NCBI RefSeq assembly: GCF_018413645.1
Contig: NZ_JAHCDA010000001.1
Span: forward strand, 992,001-1,056,000
Origin: Roseococcus pinisoli
GTDB lineage: Bacteria > Pseudomonadota > Alphaproteobacteria > Acetobacterales > Acetobacteraceae
DNA: 64,000 bases
Direction of reading: 5' to 3'
The notes beneath the pieces are model-generated. The model saw only the letters and a program-made list of their open reading frames with translations, was not told the origin of the DNA and ran no database searches. This document shows, in pieces, positions 52,147-60,904 of this stretch (positions within the stretch are counted from its first letter, which is position 1; every line of letters begins with the position of its first letter). The position numbers were made by a program, and so were the translations under genes.

Positions 52147-53013
52147 CTAGCCGGCCGGCACCTCGGCGAGGCGCGCGGCCTGGGCCACATGGCGCAGCCC
52201 CTCGAGCGCCTCTTCGAGCAGGCCCATATCGTTGCCACCCTCGCTGAAGATGGCATAGGCCGGGTAGAGGAATTCCGGCGCCTCCGGCACCAGCGCCAGC
52301 CGCCCGGCATCGAGATGCGGCTTCACCGCGCCGAGCCGGAAATAGCCATGGCCGCCCGCCTCCAGGATATAGCCGAGGCCGAGCGGGCCGAGATCGACCA
52401 CCAGGCTCGAGTCGGGCCGCCCCGCCTGGCCCATCGCGTGATGCAGAGCGAGGTCCTGGCCCCATTCCACCTGGACGTAGTCGTCCGGCGCCGGATCCGT
52501 CCGGGTCGCACGGACCATCACCAGCCGCTCCTCCGTCAGGTGCTCGACGCGCAGCCCCGCCCGGTAGCGGGGCGCATAGACCACGCCGATATCGACGATC
52601 CCCTCGACGACCTGCCCGATCACCGTGCTGGAGCTGCCGACCTGCGCCCGCAGCGCGACGTCGGGGCAGGCGCGGCGCATCCAGAGGAGCCAGCGCAGCA
52701 GCAGCGGGTCCCACAGGCTGTTCTCGCAGCCGATGGAGAGGATGGCGCGCCGGCCGGCCGGCACCGCGACCTGATGGCGCGCCCGCTCCCAGAGCTGCAC
52801 GAGCGCCGGCGCGTGGCGGAGGAAGTTCTCCCCCGCGGGCGTCAGCGTGGCGCCGGCCTTGTTACGGATGAAGAGGGATCGGCGCAGCTGCTCCTCCAGG
52901 GAACGGATGCGGGCGCTGACGGTCGTCTGGCTGACATGCAGCCGCTCCGCCGCGCGCACGAAGCTCCCCGCCGAGACGATGGCGAGGAAGGTGCGGGCGA
53001 GCTCGATATCCAT
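52147..53013 (-). CDS. LysR-family transcriptional regulator
   Basis: 288-aa LysR protein. The N-terminal winged helix contains FLAIVSAGSFVRAAERLHVS and QTTVSARIRSLEEQL. From residue about 90 the periplasmic-binding-like effector domain begins (LSIGCENSLWDPLLLRWLLW). ATG 53013 gives the canonical LysR start MDIELARTFLAIV; a 41-codon extension is rejected. Target unknown; it is convergent with nsrR and divergent from the CBS gene, which could be its regulated neighbour. Confidence 0.9.
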   Translation of the reverse strand: MDIELARTFLAIVSAGSFVRAAERLHVSQTTVSARIRSLEEQLRRSLFIRNKAGATLTPAGENFLRHAPALVQLWERARHQVAVPAGRRAILSIGCENSLWDPLLLRWLLWMRRACPDVALRAQVGSSSTVIGQVVEGIVDIGVVYAPRYRAGLRVEHLTEERLVMVRATRTDPAPDDYVQVEWGQDLALHHAMGQAGRPDSSLVVDLGPLGLGYILEAGGHGYFRLGAVKPHLDAGRLALVPEAPEFLYPAYAIFSEGGNDMGLLEEALEGLRHVAQAARLAEVPAG

Positions 53014-53198
53014 GCCGGAACAATAAGGATTATCGGCATTAAAGCTGCATTTAAATTCGTTTGTCAGCAGATAGACGCCGGGATCACTCTCTGCGTGCTC
53101 ACCTCCCGTGGCTCCTCGGATGCAGGCAGCATCCACTCCCGCCGCGGTTTGCCGAAGGTCAGCACGGCCGGCCCCCGCCAGGGCCAGGAGTGACGAAG

Positions 53199-53903
53199 AT
53201 GAGAGAGCCGAATGCCAGGGAGCTGATGTCGGAGCCGGTCGTGACGATCCCGCCGGACATGCCGGTGGCCGATATCGCCCGCCTGCTGGCCGAGCGCGGC
53301 ATCTCCGCCGTTCCCGTCGAAGGCGAGGAGGGGGTGCTGCTGGGCCTCGTGACGGAGGCCGATCTCATTTGCCGCCTCGCCGCGCGGCTCGACCACGCGC
53401 CGTCCTGGGTCGGGTCGCTGTTCGTCAATGCCGACAAGGCGGCCGAACGCTATGCGCGGGCCCATGGCTGGATCGCGGAGGAGGTCATGACCCAGGACGT
53501 CGTGACCGTGGGCCCCGATGCGCCGGCCTCCGCCATCGCGGCGGCCATGGAGCAGCATGGCATCCGGCGCGTGGTCGTGGTCGAGGCCGGCCGCATCCAG
53601 GGCGTCGTCAGCCGGCGCGACCTGCTGCGCGCCCTCGACGTCTCGCCGCCGGAACCGGCCATCGATGTTCCCTCGGACGATCGCATCCGCAGCGCGGTCG
53701 TCGCCATCATGCGCCGCGAGGCATGGGCGGGGACCGCCCACGCCTCCGTCGAGGTTCATGAGGGCGTCGTCGAGTTCCACGGGCTCTGGCCGGGCCGGTC
53801 GGTCCAGCGTGGGCTGCGCGTGCTGGCCGAGCAGGTTCATGGGGTGAAAGGCGTGTCCGACCAGACCATCCAGGGAACCGAGGATCTCTACTGGATCGGC
53901 TGA
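53199..53903 (+). CDS. Paired CBS domains plus BON domain protein
   Basis: 234-aa protein. Two CBS motifs (about 5-65 and 90-148): VVTIPPDMPVADIARLLAER, then LLGLVTEADLI; and VVTVGPDAPASAIAAAMEQH, then IQGVVSRRDLLRAL. A C-terminal BON domain (about 160-232) has VEVHEGVVEFHGLWPGRSVQ. CBS pairs bind adenine nucleotides, and BON domains are linked to membranes or phospholipids. These fusions are usually stress-related sensors of unknown output. ATG 53199 is favoured by AGGAG 8 bases upstream. Confidence 0.88.
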   Translation: MREPNARELMSEPVVTIPPDMPVADIARLLAERGISAVPVEGEEGVLLGLVTEADLICRLAARLDHAPSWVGSLFVNADKAAERYARAHGWIAEEVMTQDVVTVGPDAPASAIAAAMEQHGIRRVVVVEAGRIQGVVSRRDLLRALDVSPPEPAIDVPSDDRIRSAVVAIMRREAWAGTAHASVEVHEGVVEFHGLWPGRSVQRGLRVLAEQVHGVKGVSDQTIQGTEDLYWIG

Positions 53904-54748
53904 GGGGCTGAGCGTTTCGTGAGGGCCGTATGGAGGTTGAAATACGACCCCATCCGGAGCGGCTGGTGCTGCGCCGGATGTTTGGCCGTGAGTCATCTCA
54001 ACCGAACGCGGCGTGAGCCAGGTGACGGCTCTGCACACGAGAATGCGCAGCTGAGCGGGAACGCGCGATGTGTCTCAAAGGCGAATACGCATCGGCCCCC
54101 AATGCTCCAGCCGACACGTGATCCTCCGCAGACCGTGCAGCACCTTCTGCCTTCGATCTGCAAGACGAAGACCTCCCTCTCGCGAGCGCGCTGCTGATCG
54201 TTCGCCTGGCAACTCCGTATGCTGAAATCGCTCCGCTGATGGAGCTGCACATGGTGTTGAGGACCATCGGTGCCGTAGGCGGAGAATTCAGTGCCGACGA
54301 CTGATCGCTTCCCATCGCAGGAGGTCGTGCAACGCGCACGTATCGGCAGGCGCGTCAGTGGTGGGCTTTCGCCTGGCTTTCTCGAGCTTCGCCACGTCCA
54401 TCGCCGTCCTTGATTCAGTTGAAGGCCGTGACCGGCGCGCTCCGAGCGGGACGAATGATTTTTCGCGGCTTCGATCTGCGCTCTTTCAGAATCACTGAAT
54501 CACCAAGCGCTGCCAGCAGCTTGCGAGCGCCGAACCTCGATTCATCCTCTCGCGTCAGATGGGCGAGACGAGAAAGAATCACGTGATGTTTGACACGGGG
54601 CACCTGATCTGCGCCATTGGTCGCGCCTTCGTCCGGCCGTTCTGATCCCAGAAGCTCCTAAAGGCCAACTGGATAAGTCCCATTTGTCCGGCTTGAGTTG
54701 GCGTTTTGCGTCGGAAATCACCGTACGCATTTGATCAGGATAACTAAC
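53904..54748. other. Long intergenic region before cspA
   Basis: About 845 bases without a supported gene. Short frames exist on both strands (e.g. a plus-strand tail ending VLRTIGAVGGEFSADD at 54303, and a basic 62-codon minus frame at 54415-54603), but none has a ribosome site or family. The last ~100 bases presumably hold the long 5' untranslated leader usual for cold-shock genes. Confidence 0.4.
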
Positions 54749-54952
54749 ATGGCTTCAGGCACCGTTAAGTGGTTCAACTCGACCAAGGGCTTCGGCTTCA
54801 TCACGCCGGCTGGCGGCGGCTCCGATGTGTTCGTGCACATCACGGCTGTCCAGGCGGCGGGCCTTCAGGGCCTCAATGATGGCCAGCAGGTTTCCTTCGA
54901 CCTGACGGAAGAGCGCGGCAAGACGTCTGCGGTCAACCTCAAGGTCAGCTGA
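54749..54952 (+). CDS. Cold shock protein, CspA family
   Basis: 67-aa single cold-shock domain. [20 protein letters not shown] contains RNP1 (KGFGFI), followed by RNP2 (VFVHI) and the [20 protein letters not shown] strand. It binds single-stranded nucleic acid as an RNA chaperone. It has its own terminator immediately downstream and is monocistronic. ATG 54749 gives the standard start; the longer frame is leader sequence. Confidence 0.96.
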   Translation: MASGTVKWFNSTKGFGFITPAGGGSDVFVHITAVQAAGLQGLNDGQQVSFDLTEERGKTSAVNLKVS

Positions 54953-54980
54953 ACTCCTCGAACTTCGAGGTTTCATCTGA

Positions 54981-55009
54981 AAGGGCGGCCCGCAGGGGCC
55001 GCCCTTTTT
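54981..55009 (+). terminator. Intrinsic terminator of the cold shock gene
   Basis: AAGGGCGGCC pairs with GGCCGCCCTT (10 bp) around loop CGCAGG, and the T run continues to five Ts. It lies 29 bases past the stop. Textbook form. Confidence 0.95.
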
Positions 55010-55246
55010 CATTGGGGCTGCGATGAGCGGTCCGGCAACATCGCGGCGTTGCTCGCATGGCGAAGCACCGCTCGGTCAGCACAGCTGTGATGCGACGATT
55101 CACAACTTGCCTTCGTCATCTCCAGATGCACACGACGTCGAGCGACGGACACTGAAAGCATTGGCGAAACCTATCGCTCCGGCGAAGAGCGCGCGCCTCC
55201 ATCGCACGCGGCGACATCGGCGGAATTTCTGCAGGCCGATTTCTTT

Positions 55247-56092
55247 TCAGATCCCGAGACGCCGCGCCGCTGCGAGCGAGGCCTGTCGCGCCTGCCCATC
55301 CATCCAGACGCGTCCCGCCCGCGCGACCGTCAGGCGATCCGGCCCAATTTCCTCTGGCGTGCCGGCGCGGAACGGCGGTTGCGGCGAGTATTCGAGGATG
55401 AGTTGTACCCGCTCCGCCGCCTCCTGCCCGCGGAGCAGGGCCGCGAGGGTCAGCCCGAAGTCGAGGCCCGAGGTGGCGCCGGCGCCGGTGAGCCGGTTGC
55501 GGTCCCGCACCACGCGGCCCGGATCGCGGATCGCGCCCATCAGCGGGAGCAGGTCCGCCACGCCCCAATGCGCCGTCGCGCGATATCCACGGAGCAGGCC
55601 CGCGGCCGCGAGGACGAGGCCGCCCGTGCAGACGCTCGTCACGTAGCGCGCACGCCCACCGCGATCGACCAGGAAATCGAGGACGGTGGTGTTGCCCATC
55701 GTCGCGATGGAGCCCATCAGCCCGCCCGGAACGAAGAGCACGTCCAGCTCCCGCGGGCAGTCCGCCAGCGTCATCGTCGGCGTGACGTTGATGCCCACAT
55801 CCGTCGAGACGGGATCGAGCGTCTCGCCCACCAGATGGATGTCCGCGCCGAGGATCTTCAGGATGGTCTGCGGCCCGGCCAGGTCGAGCAGGATCATCTG
55901 CGGATGAACGAGCATCGCTACGGTGATCGGCGGGCCGGCCGGGCGCGGCGGCCGTGACGGCCCGGCTGGCGCGGGGCTGGCGGGCTGTGCCGAAGCCTGC
56001 GGTGCGGAGAGCAGTGCGCTGCCCATCGCCGCGGCCGCGAGCCCGCGCCGCGCGAGGCCGCCTGGTACGGGCGAGGAGGTGTCGTGCGTCAT
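55247..56092 (-). CDS. Tat-exported DJ-1/PfpI family protein (isonitrile hydratase-like)
   Basis: 281-aa protein. The N-terminus GLARRGLAAAAMGSALL ending QASA is a Tat-like signal, followed by a Pro-rich spacer and a DJ-1/PfpI domain (about 55-250). The nucleophile elbow is VTSVCTGGLVLAAAGLLRGY with Cys155, matching isonitrile hydratases; TAHWGVADLLP follows. Family members hydrate isonitriles or degrade glyoxals, normally in the cytoplasm; a periplasmic location is unusual. ATG 56092 is chosen because the signal starts there. Divergent from an AraC regulator. Confidence 0.82.
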   Translation of the reverse strand: MTHDTSSPVPGGLARRGLAAAAMGSALLSAPQASAQPASPAPAGPSRPPRPAGPPITVAMLVHPQMILLDLAGPQTILKILGADIHLVGETLDPVSTDVGINVTPTMTLADCPRELDVLFVPGGLMGSIATMGNTTVLDFLVDRGGRARYVTSVCTGGLVLAAAGLLRGYRATAHWGVADLLPLMGAIRDPGRVVRDRNRLTGAGATSGLDFGLTLAALLRGQEAAERVQLILEYSPQPPFRAGTPEEIGPDRLTVARAGRVWMDGQARQASLAAARRLGI

Positions 56093-56325
56093 GCGGGAGT
56101 TCCTGGAACGGCCTGCTGAGCCGGGCGGTGGCATTGGCGTCGCCCGGATACGCCGGTTCGCGCTGTTCTGCACGCCGGGCTTCGCCGGCCGAGACGGCTG
56201 CCGCCGCAATTCGCTCGGACAGTGTCGTTTCGGCACTGTCCGGTGACGAGGACTTGTCAGATCTTCCCGGTGATTGTTAATGCCGAGTCCAGCTCATGTA
56301 ATGGGCCTGGACAGAAGTGGCATCG

Positions 56326-57189
56326 ATGTCGCAAGGCTTCTCCGCTGCGTATCATGATCGCGGGCTCGGCCGCGGCCACTATACCGCCTGGACCTTGTCC
56401 TCGGGCGCCGAGCTCATGCGCGCCGTGAATCCGTCGATCGGCTGGGCCCGCGCCCGCCACGACATGGCGCTTGCACTGCACCTCTGCCTCGGCCGCACGC
56501 CCGGCCGCATCACGCGCCATGTGGGTGATGTGCGTGAGCTGCCGCCGCCGCGCGTGGGCCTGATGACCTTGTCGCCCGGCGCTACCGACCTCGAATACGA
56601 GGCCGAGGGCGGCACGCGGATGCTCACCCTCTCGCTCCCCGCCGTGACCTTCACGGCCGTGGATGGCCGCGCCGAGGACGCCTTCCTGCGCGGGCTGCTG
56701 CCCTTCCGCGACGATGCTCTGCGGAGCGTGCTGCTGGAGCTCGCCGAGCGCGCCGCGCAGGGCGTGAGCGAACGCCTCTACATCGACCACGCGATCGCCT
56801 TCCTGGCCGCTTCCCTCGCCGCGCCCAGGCGCCTCGGGGCGCGGCGGGCCCTGGGCGAGATCCAGCTGAAGCGCGTGCTGGAAGCCATCGAGGCGGCGCT
56901 GGACCGCAATCCTTCCTCGCCGCCTTCGCTCGACAGCCTCGCCGCGACGGCCGGGCTGTCGCTCTCGGAGTTCACGCGCGGCTTCCACGCGGCCATGGGC
57001 GAGAGCCCGCATGCGCATCTGACGCGCAGCCGGATCGCGCGGGCCCAGGCGCTGATGCGCGCGCAGCCGCACCTGCCGCTGGCCGATCTCGCGGTGATGC
57101 TGGGCTTCGCGGACCAGGCGCATTTCAGCCGCCGGTTCCGGCATGTCACCGGGACCACGCCCGCGCGATTCCGGCGCGGCACCCGCTAG
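56326..57189 (+). CDS. AraC-family transcriptional regulator
   Basis: 287-aa regulator. C-terminal two-HTH domain: LDSLAATAGLSLSEFTRGFH and LADLAVMLGFADQAHFSRRF followed by RHVTGTTPARFRR. The N-terminal 170 residues are a cupin-like sensing domain with no readable ligand. ATG 56326 or the GTG three codons before (56317) may be used. Its divergent placement against the DJ-1/PfpI gene suggests it controls that enzyme, a common arrangement. Confidence 0.9.
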   Translation: MSQGFSAAYHDRGLGRGHYTAWTLSSGAELMRAVNPSIGWARARHDMALALHLCLGRTPGRITRHVGDVRELPPPRVGLMTLSPGATDLEYEAEGGTRMLTLSLPAVTFTAVDGRAEDAFLRGLLPFRDDALRSVLLELAERAAQGVSERLYIDHAIAFLAASLAAPRRLGARRALGEIQLKRVLEAIEAALDRNPSSPPSLDSLAATAGLSLSEFTRGFHAAMGESPHAHLTRSRIARAQALMRAQPHLPLADLAVMLGFADQAHFSRRFRHVTGTTPARFRRGTR

Positions 57190-57328
57190 AAGCCGGTTCG
57201 CTTCCGCGGCGGCCCTCGCGCAGAAATCGACAATTCCCGCTTGCCCTTCAAGACGTCGTTCCTCGGGCGCGCGAGAGCACCCCCGCACACGCCATCGCGG
57301 CGTGAGGAACAGGGTGGGAAGCACGCAG

Positions 57329-58078
57329 ATGCCTGCAATGACGACGATGACGACGCTGGGATACGCGACCCTGGCCGACGGCGTTTACTACGATACGGTC
57401 AGCCAGCTGGGCTCTTTCGCGCGGCAGACGCTGCGCCCCAATGAGATCAGCGGCTTCCACGCCGCGCTCTACATGCGTGCCGTGGGCGGACAGCTCGAAT
57501 ACGTCGTGTCCTTCGCCGGCTCGGAAACGGATCAGGTGATGGTGGACTGGCGTGCCGATCTCGGTTTCGGTGGCAGCAAGGGACAGATCGCGCTGGCCGC
57601 GCTCGGCGGATTGGCCGGCATCGGGCTCGCGGCGCATGCGGAACGCCTTCTCGCGCAGCAGCGCGCTTCCGCCATCGCCTTCACCATCCAGGCCATGCAG
57701 GCGGCCAAGAGCAGCAGGCTGACGTTGACGGGCCATTCCCTGGGCGGGGGCCTGGCCCAGATGGCCGCTGCCGCGACCGGCGTCGCCGCCGTCACCTTCT
57801 CCGCCCCGGCGGTGAGCGCCGTGAAGGGCGTGGAGGCTTCCTTCGGCCGCAACCGGCCGAAGATCGTCAACTTCCGGGTGAAGAATGATCCGGTGAACAT
57901 CTCGGAGCAGGCCGGCAAGCGGTTGGGCGTGGTGGTGACCATGATGAGCCCGCGCGGCATCGATGCGGCGCACCAGATCCCCAACACGCTGGAGGAATTG
58001 CGGCCGCAGGGTCAGTTCTCGACGACGGGCGCCCGGGATCCCTTCTCCTTCCAGGGCGACATGTCGATCTCGAGCTGA
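57329..58078 (+). CDS. Class 3 lipase-like alpha/beta hydrolase
   Basis: 249-aa protein of the lipase-3 (fungal-lipase-like) fold. The nucleophile elbow is LTGHSLGGGLAQ with Ser137. Upstream strand YVVSFAGSETDQVMVDWRAD is the family's oxyanion region, and VKNDPVNIS supplies the Asp. A His candidate is in DAAHQIPN. No signal peptide is visible, so it is either cytoplasmic or secreted by a C-terminal route (type I). Ester substrate unknown. GGGAAG about 9 bases before ATG 57329 supports this start. Confidence 0.85.
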   Translation: MPAMTTMTTLGYATLADGVYYDTVSQLGSFARQTLRPNEISGFHAALYMRAVGGQLEYVVSFAGSETDQVMVDWRADLGFGGSKGQIALAALGGLAGIGLAAHAERLLAQQRASAIAFTIQAMQAAKSSRLTLTGHSLGGGLAQMAAAATGVAAVTFSAPAVSAVKGVEASFGRNRPKIVNFRVKNDPVNISEQAGKRLGVVVTMMSPRGIDAAHQIPNTLEELRPQGQFSTTGARDPFSFQGDMSISS

Positions 58079-58234
58079 CGGGGAAAGGCGGCCGGAGATC
58101 CACCAGACGGCGCGGCGTCGCCGGAAGGACAGACGCGTTCTCAAATCTTGCGCGATAGCAAATTAATGAAACTTGTATCGCTGGGGATTTCGCCTCATGC
58201 AGTGCAGAACAATGCCCGAATGGGATGCTGAAAA

Positions 58235-58534
58235 ATGATAGGGAAGACGGCCGAGCGTCAATTCAGAGCACTGATTTCTCTGCATAATAGCCCCGAACGC
58301 TATCTGTCGCTCGGCGAACTGCCGCGCGGCATCGGCTGTACGATCATGGAGACCCTGACACGCGGCGGATATGCCGAGGCAGGGCCCTCCTGCAGATTCC
58401 CCCGTCAGGCCGGCTGGAAGATCACGACGCTGGGCATTCATGCCCTCGAGAAGGCCCTGCAACCTGACGCGGTGCCCGAACCGGGAGAGGACCGGCTTAC
58501 CGATTGGGCGGCCACTAGCCAGCTCCAGAACTAA
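58235..58534 (+). CDS. Small hypothetical protein, winged-helix-like
   Basis: 99-aa protein. The pattern RQFRALISLHNSPERYLSLG, a helix-turn-helix-like TIMETLTRGGYAEAG, and GWKITTLGIHALEK resembles a winged-helix domain in which TxxG-H-A is the wing (restriction- or MarR-like). No strong ribosome site. Its stop overlaps that of the convergent gene. Family not assigned. Confidence 0.5.
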   Translation: MIGKTAERQFRALISLHNSPERYLSLGELPRGIGCTIMETLTRGGYAEAGPSCRFPRQAGWKITTLGIHALEKALQPDAVPEPGEDRLTDWAATSQLQN

Positions 58535-58851
58535 CCCAGCAGGGCTCCCTCTTCCGCCTGCTCCGGGCTGTGCGGGCTTGGGGCGAGGTGGCCGGGGGCA
58601 CGCCAACGACCGGCGACCGGGCCGTCCGTACTGATCAGCTCCGCCACGCAGACTTCCTGTCCGCCCCCGGTCCAGATGGAACACTGAAGGGGGCCGAGCT
58701 CATGCGAGCCGCGGCCATTGGCGCCGAGATGCTCCAACCGGCTCCTGGCCCAGGATCGCGCGCCGAAAATGCCGCCGCTCCAATAGACGTCGGGCACGCC
58801 GAGGTCGCCCGGCTCGGCAAAATAGAATCTCAGGATGTAGTGGTCCGTCAT
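58531..58851 (-). CDS. Small hypothetical protein
   Basis: 106-aa protein, start ATG 58851 behind AAAGGAGG, an excellent ribosome site. The first strand MTDHYILRFYFAEPGDLGVP and a glycine/serine-rich middle (SHELGPLQCSIWTGGGQE) suggest a small beta fold. The C-terminal 25 residues are Pro/Glu-rich. No known family or localisation signal. Confidence 0.6.
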   Translation of the reverse strand: MTDHYILRFYFAEPGDLGVPDVYWSGGIFGARSWARSRLEHLGANGRGSHELGPLQCSIWTGGGQEVCVAELISTDGPVAGRWRAPGHLAPSPHSPEQAEEGALLG

Positions 58852-59085
58852 CGCCGCCTCCTTTCCAAAAGGCGGTCGCACGAAGCGCTCGCGCCTCGGT
58901 TGCGGGAAGGGCAACCTATGCCATCGGAAGTAGTTTAGCCAGCAAAATGCCGGAGCTGTCGGTCGGGCTGACAGTGTCGGCACAGAATGATGCGAGACGA
59001 CCGACGGCTGAGGGCAGCACAGCGGGGCGCCCTAAACTTATCGGCCGCTCGCGAGTTTCACCCCTGGACAGACGGAGACCAGGCC

Positions 59086-59394
59086 ATGCCTCGTGGAGAG
59101 AAGTCCAAATACACCGACAAGCAGGAACGCAAGGCCGACCACATCGCCGCGGGCTACGAGAAGCGCGGTGTCTCGGAGACGGAGGCCGAGCGCCGGGCCT
59201 GGGCCACCGTCAACAAGGATGACGGCGGCGGCAAGCAGCCCGGCGGTTCGGGGCGCGGCCAGGAAACGGGACATCCGGCGGCGCATCGGGGCGGCAAGGT
59301 CGCGGCCTCACGCTCCGCGGAAGCCAGGTCGGCCTCCGCCAAGAAGGCGGCCGCCACCCGCAAGCGGAACGCGGCTGCGAAGAGAGCCTCCTAG
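59086..59394 (+). CDS. Plasmid-stabilisation-like basic protein
   Basis: 102-aa hydrophilic protein. The N-terminal block MPRGEKSKYTDKQERKADHI then GYEKRGVSETEAERRAWATV is the conserved segment of proteins annotated as plasmid stabilisation protein. The second half is Gly/Arg/Ala/Lys-rich, like histone-H1-type tails (RSASAKKAAATRKRNAAAKR), and likely contacts DNA. GGAGA lies 7 bases before ATG 59086. A real role in plasmid stability is unproven. Probably a stress-induced chromosomal protein. Confidence 0.75.
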   Translation: MPRGEKSKYTDKQERKADHIAAGYEKRGVSETEAERRAWATVNKDDGGGKQPGGSGRGQETGHPAAHRGGKVAASRSAEARSASAKKAAATRKRNAAAKRAS

Positions 59395-59450
59395 TACGAG
59401 CCGGACGCCCGGAATCCCCGGGCGCGGCGCAACATCCAGGGACAACTGCC

Positions 59451-60422
59451 ATGAACCGAACGACCCGCGTGGTCGATCGCCAGCGCGCGATCCAGGCCCA
59501 GGTCCAGGCGGCGGACAAGGCTCGCCCGCCGGAGAAGATGAAGGGCGCCATGCAGGCCGGCGCACGCCGCTATCCCGAACCGCCTTTCCCCAAGCAGCTC
59601 CTGGAGAAGCCGGGGCTGGAAAGCGAGCAGGAATTCGCCCCGATGTACGACGCGCCCTACTGGAAGGGCTCCGGCAAGCTCGAGGGTAGAAAGGCCATCG
59701 TCACGGGCGGTGATTCCGGCATCGGCCGTGCGGTGGCGGTGCTCTTCGCGCGCGAGGGCGCCGACGTTGCCATCCTGCATCTGCCCGAGGAGCAGGCGGA
59801 TGCGGAGGTCACGCTCGCGGCCATCGGGAAGGAGGGGCGGCGCGGCCTGTCGATCGCCGGCGACGTCACGGATCGCGCCTTCTGCGACAAGGCCGTGTCA
59901 CAGGTCGTGAGCGACCTCGGCGGGCTGGACGTGCTGGTGAACAATGCCGCCTTCCAGTTGCATGTCAGCCGTTTCGAGGATCTGACGGAGGATCACTTCG
60001 ACCTGACCGTCAAAACCAATCTCTACGGCTATTTCCACATGGTGCAGGCCTGCCTGCCCCATCTCCGGCCGGGTTCCGCCATTGTGAACACCGGTTCGGT
60101 GACCGGCCTCTTCGGAAGCTCGTCGATCGTGGACTATTCGATGACCAAGGGCGGCATCCACGCCTTCACCCGCGCGCTTTCGGGCAGCCTGCTGCCGCGT
60201 GGGATCCGCGTGAATGCGGTGGCGCCCGGCCCGGTCTGGACGCCGCTGAACCCCAGCGACAGTGCGGAGAAGGCCAAGGAATTCGGATCCGGCACGCCGA
60301 TGAAGCGGCCTGCCCAGCCGGAGGAGCTGGCGCCGGCCTACGTCTTCCTCGCCTCGCCGCAGATGTCGAGTTTCATCACCGGGGAGGTGCTTCCCGTCAT
60401 CGGCGGCTATTCGAGCCACTGA
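59451..60422 (+). CDS. SDR-family oxidoreductase, YghA-like
   Basis: 323-aa short-chain dehydrogenase with a 75-residue N-terminal extension typical of the YghA/general-stress group (PFPKQLLEKPGLESEQEF). Cofactor site VTGGDSGIGRAVAVLFAREG, NNAAFQ, catalytic Ser in NTGSVTGLFG, and YSMTKGG with the YxxxK pair. The C-terminus GEVLPVIGGYSSH is standard. Substrate unknown. Lies 56 bases after the plasmid-stabilisation-like gene and may be co-transcribed with it. Confidence 0.9.
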   Translation: MNRTTRVVDRQRAIQAQVQAADKARPPEKMKGAMQAGARRYPEPPFPKQLLEKPGLESEQEFAPMYDAPYWKGSGKLEGRKAIVTGGDSGIGRAVAVLFAREGADVAILHLPEEQADAEVTLAAIGKEGRRGLSIAGDVTDRAFCDKAVSQVVSDLGGLDVLVNNAAFQLHVSRFEDLTEDHFDLTVKTNLYGYFHMVQACLPHLRPGSAIVNTGSVTGLFGSSSIVDYSMTKGGIHAFTRALSGSLLPRGIRVNAVAPGPVWTPLNPSDSAEKAKEFGSGTPMKRPAQPEELAPAYVFLASPQMSSFITGEVLPVIGGYSSH

Positions 60423-60449
60423 TGCGCGGCATCCTCCACACAAAAATGC

Positions 60450-60478
60450 GCCCGGCCGAGGGGATGGCTCGGCCGGGC
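60450..60478 (-). terminator. Terminator for the minus-strand small gene (possibly bidirectional)
   Basis: GCCCGGCCGAG pairs perfectly with CTCGGCCGGGC (11 bp, 7-base loop). On the minus strand the stem is followed by GCATTTTTG, giving a T run; on the plus strand it lies 27 bases past the SDR stop. Confidence 0.75.
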
Positions 60479-60575
60479 TGGATGTAGAGGAACGGGGAGA
60501 GTGAAGGGATAACGCGCTGCTTCCCGTTCAGTTGCAGCGCACAATAACGCTTGCCGAAAATCAGGCGGACATCGT

Positions 60576-60764
60576 CTAGCGCCCGGTCTGGTCCTTCAGC
60601 GCGCCCGCGGTCTCGCCGGCGCGGGGAGACTTCTCGGCAGGCTTATCGGAGGCCTTCTCGGCGTGGGATTTCACCTCGTCGGCCTGCTTGCCCTGGGCGT
60701 CGCTGCTGCGCAGGTCGATGTCGCCCTTCTTCGAGCTGCCGGGATTGGGCTTTCCGGTGGTCAT
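60576..60764 (-). CDS. Small hydrophilic stress-type protein
   Basis: 62-aa protein, MTTGKPNPGSSKKGDIDLRS at the start, then Lys/Glu/Ala-rich repeats (HAEKASDKPAEKSPRAGE), highly charged and probably disordered. AGGGAG 7 bases upstream fixes the start, and a terminator lies downstream. Similar tiny proteins accompany YghA-type genes in related bacteria; function unknown. Confidence 0.65.
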   Translation of the reverse strand: MTTGKPNPGSSKKGDIDLRSSDAQGKQADEVKSHAEKASDKPAEKSPRAGETAGALKDQTGR

Positions 60765-60820
60765 GGCGTTCTCCCTTCGGGGTTGAGCCTGTTCAACGCG
60801 CCCCGGCGCCGATCGTTCGA

Positions 60821-60889
60821 TCATCCCGCGAGAAGCAGGACGAGGCTGGCCAGGAGGGCCGTGACGCAGATCATGCTGGCGATGTGCAT
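60821..60889 (-). CDS. Possible 22-aa hydrophobic peptide
   Basis: MHIASMICVTALLASLVLLL followed by AG and a stop: one complete transmembrane-length helix. The upstream AGGGA is a modest ribosome site. It sits between the AraC gene and the 62-aa gene on the same strand. Too short for certainty. Confidence 0.3.
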   Translation of the reverse strand: MHIASMICVTALLASLVLLLAG

Positions 60890-60904
60890 GGCTGTCCCTG
60901 GAGC

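Noticed and set aside
54171-54603. Short frames on both strands upstream of the cold shock gene, including a basic 62-codon minus frame at 54415-54603
   Set aside because: No ribosome site, no family resemblance and weak codon bias.
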